A stretch of 64,000 bases of DNA, from contig NZ_CP048815.1 of the NCBI RefSeq assembly GCF_010977555.1, forward strand, positions 4,146,501-4,210,500. Direction: 5' to 3'. Below the pieces are notes generated by a model. That model was not told the origin of the DNA. It saw nothing but the letters and a program-made list of their open reading frames with translations, and did not search any database. This DNA is from Caulobacter rhizosphaerae. Lineage in GTDB: Bacteria; Pseudomonadota; Alphaproteobacteria; Caulobacterales; Caulobacteraceae. A program made the position numbers and the translations under genes. Every line of letters starts with the position of its first letter. The first letter of the stretch is position 1. This document shows, piece after piece, positions 1-8,538 of this stretch.

Positions 1-1275
1 ATGCCGCCCAGCGCCTCGGACACCTTCGTCATCCTCAAGCCGCGCAAGGACTGGCCCAACCCGCGCCTGCCCAAGGCGGAGTTGGTCGAGCGCATGGAGA
101 CGGCGCTGGGCCGGCATCTGGGCAACGCCTACGAGTTCACCCAGCCGATCCAGATGCGGTTCAACGAGTTGATCGCCGGCGTCCGCTCCGACGTCGCCGT
201 CAGCGTCTATGGCGACGACTTCGCGGTCATGGACCAGACGGCTCAGAAGGTCGCCAAGGCGCTGCGCGGGGTGCGTGGCGCGGCCGACGTCAAGGTCGAG
301 CAGGTCTCGGGCCAGCCGACGATCACCGCCACGGTGGACCGCACGGCCGCCGCCGCCCTGGGCGTCCACGCCAGCGACGCCGCCGACGCCCTGGCCATCG
401 GCCTGGGTGGCCGCGAGGCAGGCCACATCCTGGAAGGCGACCGGCGGTTCGACGTCGTCGTCCGCCTGGACGAGGAGCGCCGCAACGATCCGGCCGTCAT
501 GGGCCAGCTGCCGGTCATGCCCGAAGGCGCGCCGCCTGGCACGGCGGCGATCCCGCTGTCGACCGTGGCCCGCTTCGACGCCGCCGAGGGCCCCAACCAG
601 ATCAGCCGCGAGAACGGCAAGCGCCGGATCATCGTCCAGGCCAATGTCCGGGGCCGCGACCTGGGAAGTTTCGTCGCCGACGCCAAGGCCGCCGTGCGCG
701 ACGAGGTTCCGCTCCCTGCCGGCTCGTGGCTCGACTGGGGCGGCCAGTTCAAAAACCTGGAACGGGCCTCCGCCCGCCTGACGGTGATCGTACCGGCCGT
801 CTTCCTGGTGATCGCCGTCCTGCTCTATTTCGCCCTGGGCTCGGCGGCGGAGGCGGCATTGGTCTTCGCCTGCGTGCCTCTGGCCCTGGTCGGCGGGGCG
901 ATCGCCCTGGCGCTGCGCGGCACGCCGTTCTCGATCTCGGCCGCCGTCGGCTTCATCGCGGTGTCGGGCGTGGCGACGCTGAACGGCCTGGTGCTGATGC
1001 AGAGCATCAAGCAGCAGTTGGCGGCCGGGCTCGAGCCCGTCGAGGCGGTGGTCACCGGCACGGCGAGCCGGCTTCGGGCGGTGCTGACCACCGCCCTGGT
1101 CGCCATGCTGGGCTTCCTGCCCATGGCGGTCGCTATCGGCCCAGGAGCGGAGGTGCAGAAGCCTCTGGCCACGGTGGTGATCGGCGGCCTGCTGACCTCC
1201 ACCGCCCTGACCCTGCTGGCCCTGCCCGTCTTCGCGGCCTGGCTGGCGGCGCGGCGCCGGCGGCCCGCGAGCTGA
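1..1275 (+). CDS. RND heavy-metal efflux pump (CzcA/CusA type), C-terminal part
   Basis: This is the last 424 residues of an inner-membrane RND transporter of the heavy-metal (HME) group, which pumps metal ions or small cations out through a tripartite complex. Families of this type are about 1,040 residues long, so the reading frame is cut by the window edge and the ATG at base 1 is an internal methionine. Visible parts are the second periplasmic porter region (about residues 1-255, with SVYGDDF and VKVEQVSGQP), then four to five hydrophobic helices from about residue 262 to the end (GFIAVSGVATLNGLVLMQ, then AVLTTALVAMLGFLPMAVAIGPGAEVQ split over neighbouring helices). GFLPMA and the following GxGAEVQKPLA are typical of CusA/CzcA. 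The protein ends in an arginine-rich cytoplasmic tail. The membrane-fusion and outer-membrane partners would lie upstream, outside the window. Metal specificity cannot be read from this part. Confidence 0.9.
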   Translation: MPPSASDTFVILKPRKDWPNPRLPKAELVERMETALGRHLGNAYEFTQPIQMRFNELIAGVRSDVAVSVYGDDFAVMDQTAQKVAKALRGVRGAADVKVEQVSGQPTITATVDRTAAAALGVHASDAADALAIGLGGREAGHILEGDRRFDVVVRLDEERRNDPAVMGQLPVMPEGAPPGTAAIPLSTVARFDAAEGPNQISRENGKRRIIVQANVRGRDLGSFVADAKAAVRDEVPLPAGSWLDWGGQFKNLERASARLTVIVPAVFLVIAVLLYFALGSAAEAALVFACVPLALVGGAIALALRGTPFSISAAVGFIAVSGVATLNGLVLMQSIKQQLAAGLEPVEAVVTGTASRLRAVLTTALVAMLGFLPMAVAIGPGAEVQKPLATVVIGGLLTSTALTLLALPVFAAWLAARRRRPAS

Positions 1276-1289
1276 CTGGGGCTGTCCGC

Positions 1290-1318
1290 AAAAAAGGCGC
1301 CGCCCCGAAGGGCGGCGC
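1290..1318 (-). terminator. Rho-independent terminator for the TonB-dependent receptor gene
   Basis: A perfect 9-bp stem (1297-1305 with 1310-1318, loop CGAA) is followed on the minus strand by six T residues (A run at 1290-1295). It lies 27 bases after the receptor stop codon and between convergent genes. The plus-strand RND gene has no T run, so the site works mainly for the receptor. Confidence 0.85.
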
Positions 1319-1344
1319 AGCAGGGGGAGGATGAGTGATCGGGT

Positions 1345-4284
1345 TTAGCCGCCGAACTTGTAGCGGAGGCTAACCCCATAGATGCGGCCGTTGGCGTAGG
1401 ACTGGCGCAGGATGTCGGTGTCGTAGCCGTTGTCGGGCTCGCCCACATAGCGCTGAGGCGCCTTGTTGGTGAGGTTCGACGCCGTCAGCGACAGGGCCAG
1501 GTCCTTGCGCAAGTTGAAGTTCACCGACGCGTCGAGCAGGCCGTAACCCTTCAGGTAACGGCCGTCGATCGGGTTGGCCGAAACGCCGAACAGCACGTAG
1601 TCGGAGCGATAGGTGTAGACCAGGCGAGCCGACATGAAGTCGTTCTCGTAGAGGCCGGCGATGCTGTAGTTGTTGTCCGACTGGAACGGCTGGCGGACAT
1701 TGGTGACCGGCCCCGAGGCGCCGGTCAGCTTCAGCGGCAGTTCGGTCTTGACGTAGGTGTAGGAGCCCTGGACGCCGAAGTTCTTCAGCATATCCGGCAG
1801 GAACCCGTAGTCAAAGAAGGTCTGGAAGGCCAGCTCGACGCCCTTGGCGTAGCCCGGTTGGGCGTTGACCGGCGTGGTGACACGATATTGGCCGGTCGGG
1901 CAGCTGTTCGGCGTGGTCCCCGAATAGGGCGCGGCGATCGCCACCGTCTGGCATTGCTCGACGCCCAGGACGAAGCCCTTGACGTCCTTGTAGAACACCG
2001 CGGCGGACACGTAGCTGGTGTTGTTGAAGTACTTTTCGAACGACAGGTCGTAGCTATCGGCCCGCAGCGGCGCGAGGTCGGCGTTGCCCTGCGATCCGGT
2101 GCCGTTGGTGGTGTTGACCGAGATCGTCGGATTGATGTCGCCAACGCTGGGGCGCGTCAGCCCCTGGCCGTAACCGAACCGCAGCAAGGTGTCGGGGGTG
2201 ATGTAGCCGGTGATATTGAAGGTCGGCAGGATGTCGGTGTAGGCGTTGCTGCTCTTGTTGGGGACGATCGTACCCGTGGCGTCGGTGATCCGAGCCTCGG
2301 CGTCCAGTTCGGTGCGAACCACCCGCGCGCCGATGTTGCCGCGGATCTTGTCGTTCAGGAACGAGAAGTCGGCCACGCCGTAGCCGGCGAAGGTCTGCTC
2401 GGTCGCCAGGCGGCGCGACAGGACGATCTCGGGCAGCGAGTCCTCGGCCGGAATGCCCGCCAGCGGGAAGCGATTGCGGACATTGTCGCCCAGCAGGGCG
2501 TCCGGGTTGAAGGTCAGGAAGCCGCCGCCGTAGCCGGCGTCGCCATCCAGCCAATTGGTGTGCGAGCCGTTGACCAGGTCCGCCACGCTGGTGGCGAAGA
2601 TACCGTTCGACTGGTTGGCCGCCAGGGCGGCGCCGTCGGTCGTCAGGTTCTTGCCGCTGAACGAGTAGTTATAGAACTTCGACTTCTTGCGATAATACCG
2701 CGTGCCGAACTTGATGTCCTCGATGAAGCTGTCGTGCAGCTTGTACTTGCCGTCGAACTGGGCCGCCAGGCCGGCGTCGTCATAGACGTTGTTGGTGCCG
2801 TTGGCGTAGTTCTGGAGCACCCAGCTGCCCGCGCTGCCGAGATCCGGACCCGAGATCGAAACCTGTTGCGGTGCGCCGATGGCTCGGGTGGTGTTCCAGG
2901 CCAGGCCCGCCCGGGGAACCATGTTGACGGCGCGGTTGTCCTGATGCTGGTCGGCCTTGACGTAGGAGACGTCCAGTTTCAGGTCCAGGTCGTCGGTCGG
3001 GCTCCACTTGCTGCCGCCGGCCAGGATCCAGGTCTTGTAGAGGCGGTGCTCCTCGCCGCCGGTGCTGCTGAAGGTCGAGCCGACGAACGTGCCGCTGGCG
3101 AAGCGCTGTCCGGCCAGGATCGCGTCCTCGCCGCCATTGGCGTTGCGGCTGGCCAGGCCTTCGGTGGTGCTGAACGGCGTGGTCGTCAGGTTCTGGACAT
3201 AGCGGCTGTCGCTCGAGTTCAGGAACCGGTAGCTCTGGTGATACAGATACGAGTTGTAGTTGCCGTCGATATAGAACTCGAGGTTCGACTTCGGCTTCCA
3301 CTGGAACGCGCCGTTGACGCCCTTGCGGGTGCGCTGGATGTCTTCTTCGTTCTGGTTGATCTGCACGCCGGCGAAGTTGATCAGGTTGGCGCGTTGGGCC
3401 GGCGTCATGGCCAGCGCATCGGCGTTGCTGACGGAGATCAGGCAGAACAGGTCCGAACGGCTGGACAGGGTTGCATTATAGGCCCCGCCGAGATTGGCGG
3501 CGCTGCAGTCGCTGCTGTTGGCCGCCGCCGCCCGGCGCAGGTTCGTGCCGCCGGGGCCGGGGCCGTTGTCGGAACGGTTCCAGCTCTTCTGGTAGTTGGC
3601 GGCCAGCAGCAGGCCCATCTCGCCCTCGCCGACGTTCCAGCGATTGGCGACCAGGCCGAAGTATTCCGGCTGCAGGCTCTTGACCATGTCGTTGTACTTG
3701 CCGCTGATCGCGGCGCTGGCGGTTAAGCCCTTCAGGTCCAGAGGCCGGCGGGTGCGCACGTCGACCAGGCCGCCGATGCCGCCCTCGATATGCTCAGCCG
3801 ACGGGTTCTTATAGACGTCCAGTCCGGCGATCATGCCGGGAATAGCGGCTTCGATGTTGAACTCGCTGCCGCCGGCGGTGAAGTAGGCGCGGCCGTCGAC
3901 CTGCGACGCCGTCTGGCCCGACAGGCCGCGGATGGTCAGGCCCGAGCCGACGCCCACCGGCGAGGCGCCTTCGCCGCCGTAGCGGTAGCCTTGCACGCCC
4001 GGCACGCGGGTCAGGGTCTCGGCGACGTTGGGGTCGGGCAGCTTGCCGATGTCCTCGGCGCGGATCGAGTCCACCACTTCCATGGTGTTCTTTTTCATCG
4101 CCACGGCCGACTGCAGGCTCTGGCGGATGCCGGTGACGACGACCTCCTCGACGGCCGCGTCGTTGGCGGGTGCGGCCGCGGTCTGGGCGTTGGCCGCCGT
4201 CCAGCCGACCGCCAGCAGGGCGGTCATGGACGCGGTGGCCAGGAGCCGGCGGTGGGTCGATCGGTTATGGGTTGGCTTCGACAT
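1345..4284 (-). CDS. TonB-dependent outer-membrane receptor
   Basis: A 979-residue TonB-dependent receptor, expected to import oligosaccharides (or another large ligand) across the outer membrane using the TonB complex. The chosen ATG at 4284 has AAGGAGG just upstream; an in-frame ATG at 4347 adds 21 residues that do not look like a signal sequence. Residues 1-34 form a signal peptide ending near AANAQ. A TonB-box-like EEVVVTGIR follows, then the plug domain (DIGKLPDPNVAETLTRVPGV and IEGGIGGLVDVRTRRP) and a long beta barrel ending in YKFGG, with an aromatic residue near the C terminus as in barrel proteins. Plug sequences of this kind are common in carbohydrate-related receptors of Caulobacter and Xanthomonas. 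Two LacI-type operators lie 190-310 bases upstream, and the next genes encode glycoside hydrolases, so a glycan ligand is likely but not proven. Confidence 0.93.
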   Translation of the reverse strand: MSKPTHNRSTHRRLLATASMTALLAVGWTAANAQTAAAPANDAAVEEVVVTGIRQSLQSAVAMKKNTMEVVDSIRAEDIGKLPDPNVAETLTRVPGVQGYRYGGEGASPVGVGSGLTIRGLSGQTASQVDGRAYFTAGGSEFNIEAAIPGMIAGLDVYKNPSAEHIEGGIGGLVDVRTRRPLDLKGLTASAAISGKYNDMVKSLQPEYFGLVANRWNVGEGEMGLLLAANYQKSWNRSDNGPGPGGTNLRRAAAANSSDCSAANLGGAYNATLSSRSDLFCLISVSNADALAMTPAQRANLINFAGVQINQNEEDIQRTRKGVNGAFQWKPKSNLEFYIDGNYNSYLYHQSYRFLNSSDSRYVQNLTTTPFSTTEGLASRNANGGEDAILAGQRFASGTFVGSTFSSTGGEEHRLYKTWILAGGSKWSPTDDLDLKLDVSYVKADQHQDNRAVNMVPRAGLAWNTTRAIGAPQQVSISGPDLGSAGSWVLQNYANGTNNVYDDAGLAAQFDGKYKLHDSFIEDIKFGTRYYRKKSKFYNYSFSGKNLTTDGAALAANQSNGIFATSVADLVNGSHTNWLDGDAGYGGGFLTFNPDALLGDNVRNRFPLAGIPAEDSLPEIVLSRRLATEQTFAGYGVADFSFLNDKIRGNIGARVVRTELDAEARITDATGTIVPNKSSNAYTDILPTFNITGYITPDTLLRFGYGQGLTRPSVGDINPTISVNTTNGTGSQGNADLAPLRADSYDLSFEKYFNNTSYVSAAVFYKDVKGFVLGVEQCQTVAIAAPYSGTTPNSCPTGQYRVTTPVNAQPGYAKGVELAFQTFFDYGFLPDMLKNFGVQGSYTYVKTELPLKLTGASGPVTNVRQPFQSDNNYSIAGLYENDFMSARLVYTYRSDYVLFGVSANPIDGRYLKGYGLLDASVNFNLRKDLALSLTASNLTNKAPQRYVGEPDNGYDTDILRQSYANGRIYGVSLRYKFGG

Positions 4285-4470
4285 GGTTTCCCCTCCTTGT
4301 TGTTTCGTTGCGCCCCCTTGTGGGAGCGACGTTAGCGCTCGGCCCATCCGGCTCTGCCGTGACGCTCCGACGCAGTTGCGGTGGCCTCTTCGTTTCGCTC
4401 CAGAACGGCCTGCGGCGTCGCCGAAGCCATTTCATTTTCGTCTTGGCGGTCATCTCCGCTGCCTTGATAC

Positions 4471-4484
4471 TGTTATCGATATCA
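4471..4484. promoter_or_regulatory. LacI-family operator candidate 1
   Basis: TGTTATCGATATCA, a 14-bp near-palindrome centred on CG with one mismatched pair. It matches the five other copies in this locus and lies about 190 bases before the receptor start. LacI-family operators have this size and a central CG; which of the two local LacI proteins binds is unknown. Confidence 0.7.
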
Positions 4485-4580
4485 AGCGAAATGGCAATAT
4501 GTCAATTGTCCTACTAATACCCTTTATCGGCCTGGGTGAGACAAAACGACGCCTTTATTCGCCAGGGCGCACGCTGGGGT

Positions 4581-4594
4581 AGTTATCGATATCA
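4581..4594. promoter_or_regulatory. LacI-family operator candidate 2
   Basis: AGTTATCGATATCA, a second copy of the same palindrome 110 bases from the first. That is roughly ten helical turns, which would allow looping between the two sites. Confidence 0.65.
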
Positions 4595-4621
4595 TTCCCG
4601 CGATATCGACGCCGCGACCGG

Positions 4622-6343
4622 TCAGGGCGTCACGTCGAACGAGTCGATGTCGGTCCATCCGATCCGGGTGGCGGTGAAGGCCGGCCGGCCCGCGGCCGCC
4701 TGGCTGAAGACGCCCATCTGCGCGCCGACCCAACGCCCCGGCTTGCTGACGAACGGCTCGCCGAGCGGCGTGTAGGACACCCCGTCCAGGCTGTAGCTGA
4801 ACACCACCCGGGCGTGGGTCGAGCGCAGCATCGACGGCGCATAGTGCGGGAAGTTCGGCGGCGGGTCGGCCACCGTGACCGGCGAGGCGCTGAGCTTCAG
4901 ATAGACGCTGGCCGGCGCCGAGGTCAGGCCGATCGTGACACGTTCGGGCTGGAAGGCGTCGGCCCCCACGCGGTCCACCCGGACCAGACGCACGCCGTCG
5001 GCCGTCTTCTCCAGGCCGATCCAGGCGTAGTCGGCGCCGAACATCACAAGCCCGGCGCGCTCGCCGACCGTCTTGGGCGCGAAGTCGATCCGGGTCGTCG
5101 CGCTGAAGGTCGGGCCCGGCAGCTTCTGGGTCAGCAGCGCGCCGGCCTCCCAGAGATTCTCCGGCGAGGAGATCGATTTCAGGCGCAGGGCGCCGGGCTT
5201 GGCCGTCAGGCTGGCCCAGTCGTCACTGGGATTGGCGTTCCACTGCCAGGCCAGGGACAGGGCGCCATCGAACGTGTCGCTGGTCGGCGCCGCGACCGGC
5301 GCCTGGGCCCCGTCCACCCTGGGCTTGCGCCAGCGCAGCACCGGCTCGCCCCGCCCGTCGCCGTCGAGATCCTGGCCGATCACGGGCCAGCCGCCTTTCC
5401 AGGCCATGGGCTCCAGCCAGACCCGCCGGCCGTAGGAGTCGGTGTCCTGGAAGTGCAGGAACCAGTCCTCGCCCTTGGGAGTCGTCACCCAGGCGCCCTG
5501 GTGGGGCCCGTTGATCTGGGTCTTGCCCTGGTCGAGCACGTTGCGGCCCTCGTAGGGCCCCAGCAGATCGCGAGACCGGAACACCCCTTGCCAGCCGCCC
5601 TTCACGCTGCCGGCGGGGGCGAAGATGTAGTACCAGCCGTCCCGCTTGTAGAGCTTGGGTCCCTCGGTGGTGAACCAGGGCGACGGGCCGAACGTGGTGG
5701 CGACCTCCGGCAGCTTGGCCCCGTCAATCAGGGTCACGGGCTCGCCGACCGTCCTGTCCCCCGCCGCGTTCAGGCGACGCGCGGTGATGACGTTGCTGAA
5801 CCCCGCCCGGCTGCCGGCCCAGGCGTGCACCAGCCAGCCCTGGCCATCGTCGTCCCAGAACGGGGCCGGGTCGATGGCGCCCTTGCTGTCGTCGACCAGC
5901 ACCGGCGCGCTCCAGGGTCCGGCCGGATCGCTCGCCGTGACCCGGAAAATCCCGAAGTCCGGATCGGGGTAGTAGATCATGAACCTGCCGTCGTGGTGAC
6001 GGATGGCCGGCGCCCAGACGCCTCCGCCGCGCCGCGGCGTGGCATGATGCGCCACGGGCGTGATCCGCGGCAGGGCGTGGCCGATCAGCGTCCAGTTGAC
6101 CAGGTCGGTCGACTTCAGGATCGGCAGGCCGGGCACGTTGGTGAACGACGAGGCGGTCAGGTAGTAGGCCTCGCCCACCCGAACCACGTCCGGATCGGAA
6201 TAGTCGCCGGCCAGCACGGGATTGCGGTAGGTCCCGTCCCCCTGGTCGGCCGTGAAGGGGGGAGGCTCTGGCTGGGCCAGGACCGGCGCGCCCGCGGCGC
6301 AGGCCAGAAGCGCGCCCAGGAGGAGGGACTTGACCAACGGCAC
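4622..6343 (-). CDS. Glycoside hydrolase family 43 (exported)
   Basis: A 573-residue GH43 enzyme; the family contains beta-xylosidases, alpha-L-arabinofuranosidases and some galactosidases. The frame stays open upstream to 8350, but that part is the shadow of GH97. A GTG at 6343, 11 bases beyond the GH97 stop and preceded by GGAG, gives a normal signal peptide (MPLVKSLLLG through PVLAQ). The five-bladed propeller occupies about residues 35-330: the catalytic base is the Asp of NPVLAGDYSDPD (about residue 50), the pKa-modulating Asp is in GAIDPAPFWDDDG, and the acid Glu is in FTTEGPKLYK. A C-terminal beta-sandwich (about 360-573, with TFDGALSLAWQWN) follows, as in beta-xylosidase-type GH43 proteins. 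It is co-transcribed with GH97 and is probably periplasmic. The exact linkage cannot be inferred. Confidence 0.9.
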   Translation of the reverse strand: MPLVKSLLLGALLACAAGAPVLAQPEPPPFTADQGDGTYRNPVLAGDYSDPDVVRVGEAYYLTASSFTNVPGLPILKSTDLVNWTLIGHALPRITPVAHHATPRRGGGVWAPAIRHHDGRFMIYYPDPDFGIFRVTASDPAGPWSAPVLVDDSKGAIDPAPFWDDDGQGWLVHAWAGSRAGFSNVITARRLNAAGDRTVGEPVTLIDGAKLPEVATTFGPSPWFTTEGPKLYKRDGWYYIFAPAGSVKGGWQGVFRSRDLLGPYEGRNVLDQGKTQINGPHQGAWVTTPKGEDWFLHFQDTDSYGRRVWLEPMAWKGGWPVIGQDLDGDGRGEPVLRWRKPRVDGAQAPVAAPTSDTFDGALSLAWQWNANPSDDWASLTAKPGALRLKSISSPENLWEAGALLTQKLPGPTFSATTRIDFAPKTVGERAGLVMFGADYAWIGLEKTADGVRLVRVDRVGADAFQPERVTIGLTSAPASVYLKLSASPVTVADPPPNFPHYAPSMLRSTHARVVFSYSLDGVSYTPLGEPFVSKPGRWVGAQMGVFSQAAAGRPAFTATRIGWTDIDSFDVTP

Positions 6344-6354
6344 GGGCGTCTCCG

Positions 6355-8325
6355 CTATACGGGCTCGAACAGGATGGCCTGGCCGCCGCTGGGCGCCAAC
6401 GCCAGCGACAGCACCGTCGCGGCGGTGACCGGGACCTTGCGGATGACCACGGGCGTCTCGAACGCCTTGGCCGCGGCGGGACCGTCCGCGAACACCGTCG
6501 CCATCCACCGCCCTCGTCCCAGGAACCCCAGCGACGCCTTGAGGACGCGCGGCGACTCGTTGGTCATCGCCCCCAGGAACCAGCGCTTGCCATGACGCCG
6601 CGCGACCATGACGTGCTCGCCGATCGCGCCCGACAGCGCCCGGGTCTCGTCCCAGGTGGTCGGGCATTCGTCGAACCATCGAAGGTCGGGCCAGGCGCGG
6701 CTGGCGTACTTGTCCGGGGTGTCGTACCAATAGAGGAAGGTCAGCGGATTGTAGTAGACCGCCGCCATCGCCAGCTGGTGGGCGTTGGTCGTCTGGTTCT
6801 TCGGGTTGGCGTAGCAGATCGTGTAGTCGATCGGCCCGGCCACCGCCCGCGTGAACGGCAGGGTGACGTTGTGGCGGGCGGTCGGGAACTGCTCGTTGCC
6901 CCGCACGCCTTCCAGGGCGACATAGTTGGGCAGGGTCCGCTCCAGGCCGGCGGGCCGCAGATTGTCGTGCAGATTGACCAGCAGCCGGTGCTCGCCGCAG
7001 GCCTTGACCAGGTCGAAGATGAAGTCGTTGTCGGCTTGGCGGCCTTCCCAGACGAAGCCGAACTTGATCCCCGCCACGCCCCAGCGCCGATAGGTGTCCA
7101 GGATCGCGTCCCGTTGGCGCATGGCGGGCACGCGATCGACATAGAGGATCATGCCGATCCCCTGGGCGCGGGCCGTGTCGATGATGCGCTGCAGGTCCAG
7201 GCCGGCGATCGGGACGGTGGCGTCGCCGGGATCGGTGCCGTCGCCGTACCAGTGGGCGTCGAACTCGACATAGTCGAGCTTCCGCGTGGCCGCGAACGCG
7301 ACGACCTTCAGGGCCGCTTCGGTGCTGTAGGGCTTGCGGATCCGCACCGCCCTGCCCGGCTTCACCCAGCTGACGTCGCCCAGGATGTTGGGCGTGGCCA
7401 GGGTGGGGATCAGGTCGGCGCGCTCGATCAGGCCGGCGACGGTGTCGGCGAGGATCAGGACTCGCCACGGCGTGGTCTGGCCGACGTCGAGCCGGAAGGT
7501 CGGGGCCGGCGGCGTGTCGCCGGGGCCGGACCAGCCGGTGGCTCGGCCCGGATAGTGCATCAGATGGACCGTCAGTCCTTCGGCCGGGTCGGCGGCCGGA
7601 CGCAGCATGGCGCGCGGATAGTGCAGGCGGTCCGATTCGGCGATCAGCACCCCGCTCCCGTCGGCCGCCACGGCGGTGACCGGCAGGTCGGCCAGCGGGC
7701 CGACGTCGGAGCTTCCCGTCAGGTCCGGATGCACCACCGGCGCCAGGGCGGCGGGCGTCGAGCGCTGGTATTCGCCTTCGTCCCGGCTGGAATAGACCTC
7801 GACGCCGGCGGGCAGGTTGAAGGTCGTGGCCTCGCCGCCCACCGTCACGCCCTGCCCGCCCGGCGCCTGGCGCAGGACGTAGCGAACCGCGCAGCCGGCG
7901 TCGTAGGCCCTGGCGACCACGGCGAAGGCGATCCCGGTCCTGGGATCCCGCAGATCGACGGTGATCTCCTCGCAGGCCTGGCTGTAGGCCGCCTTCACGC
8001 CGAAGGTCGGCGTCCAGGTCCCCGTCAGACGTCGCCGCGTCACCGAGACGACCGTCGCGCCCGCTCCAAGTCGGGCCCCATCCGCGAGGTCCAGTCCCAA
8101 CCGGCTTGGCCGGAGAACCCCGCGGCCGTCGCGCGCGACGCTCCAGGACAGCTGGCCCTGGCGCGTGTCCAGTTCCAGCCGAACCCGCCCGTCCGGCGAG
8201 ACCACCCGTAGCGGCGCGGAGGTCTCTGTGGGCTTGGCCAGGGCCGCGCTCGCTGCTCCAAGCGGCGCGGTCGCGGCGGCGGCCAGAAGCACGAAGCGAC
8301 GGCGGTCGACAGGCGAACGGATCAT
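6355..8325 (-). CDS. Glycoside hydrolase family 97 (exported)
   Basis: A 656-residue GH97 protein, a family of alpha-glucosidases and alpha-galactosidases best known from SusB. Residues 1-30 form a signal peptide (MIRSPVDRRRF onward, with a twin-arginine-like RRR). An N-terminal beta-sandwich (about 35-280) precedes the (beta/alpha)8 barrel. Family hallmarks are WVKPGRAVRI, YVEFDAHWYGDG, VNLHDNLRPAG, RTLPN and LEGVRGNEQ, where the Glu residues are candidate catalytic or calcium-binding groups. In GIKFGF the position that is usually Asp in retaining members is Gly, so an inverting mechanism is more likely. Its ATG overlaps the stop of a 20-codon leader ORF (TGATG), implying coupled translation. 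An operator lies about 150 bases upstream, and GH43 follows after 11 bases. Confidence 0.93.
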   Translation of the reverse strand: MIRSPVDRRRFVLLAAAATAPLGAASAALAKPTETSAPLRVVSPDGRVRLELDTRQGQLSWSVARDGRGVLRPSRLGLDLADGARLGAGATVVSVTRRRLTGTWTPTFGVKAAYSQACEEITVDLRDPRTGIAFAVVARAYDAGCAVRYVLRQAPGGQGVTVGGEATTFNLPAGVEVYSSRDEGEYQRSTPAALAPVVHPDLTGSSDVGPLADLPVTAVAADGSGVLIAESDRLHYPRAMLRPAADPAEGLTVHLMHYPGRATGWSGPGDTPPAPTFRLDVGQTTPWRVLILADTVAGLIERADLIPTLATPNILGDVSWVKPGRAVRIRKPYSTEAALKVVAFAATRKLDYVEFDAHWYGDGTDPGDATVPIAGLDLQRIIDTARAQGIGMILYVDRVPAMRQRDAILDTYRRWGVAGIKFGFVWEGRQADNDFIFDLVKACGEHRLLVNLHDNLRPAGLERTLPNYVALEGVRGNEQFPTARHNVTLPFTRAVAGPIDYTICYANPKNQTTNAHQLAMAAVYYNPLTFLYWYDTPDKYASRAWPDLRWFDECPTTWDETRALSGAIGEHVMVARRHGKRWFLGAMTNESPRVLKASLGFLGRGRWMATVFADGPAAAKAFETPVVIRKVPVTAATVLSLALAPSGGQAILFEPV

Positions 8326-8387
8326 CAGCGCGCCCCGGATTCGCGGCCAAGGCGAGCGCGAACGGGCTTGAAGAACAGGCTGATCAT
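8325..8387 (-). CDS. 20-codon leader ORF translationally coupled to GH97
   Basis: An ATG at 8387 has a strong Shine-Dalgarno (GGGAGG, spacing 5). It reads 20 codons (starting MISLFFKPVR, ending RESGAR) and stops in TGA, whose last base is the first base of the GH97 ATG. GH97 itself has no good ribosome-binding site. This arrangement suggests that ribosomes finish the leader and re-start on GH97. The peptide is short, basic and of unknown function; it could instead be a remnant N terminus. Confidence 0.5.
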   Translation of the reverse strand: MISLFFKPVRARLGRESGAR

Positions 8388-8471
8388 CGAGACCTCCCAG
8401 ACGGTTCCGGCCTTCGGCGCGCTGGCCGTGGCCTTTTTTCTCTGATCGCCGCCATCGGCCGGGCGAACGAT

Positions 8472-8485
8472 TGATATCGATATCA
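8472..8485. promoter_or_regulatory. LacI-family operator candidate 3
   Basis: TGATATCGATATCA, a perfect 14-bp palindrome between the LacI stop and the GH97 leader ORF. It would control the leader-GH97-GH43 transcript. Confidence 0.78.
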
Positions 8486-8538
8486 CCCCTCCTCCGACGC
8501 CGTCAATCAGAGCCCGACGCGGACCGTGAAAGCGCGCT

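Larger units (their letters stand above)
4285..4621. other. Intergenic control region of the receptor gene
   Basis: This 337-base gap between the GH43 stop and the receptor start carries two copies of the locus operator (4471-4484 and 4581-4594), a partial third (CGATATCG near 4601) and the receptor Shine-Dalgarno. It is visibly more AT-rich than the genes. No coding sequence was recognised. Confidence 0.7.

Noticed and set aside
4622..8350. A single 1,242-codon open frame
   Set aside because: Only 4622-6343 encodes GH43. The rest is an antisense-like shadow frame of the GH97 gene, with Arg/Gly-rich nonsense sequence.
8410..8440. Plus-strand terminator ending in six T residues near 8440
   Set aside because: The stem is weak and no plus-strand gene lies upstream.
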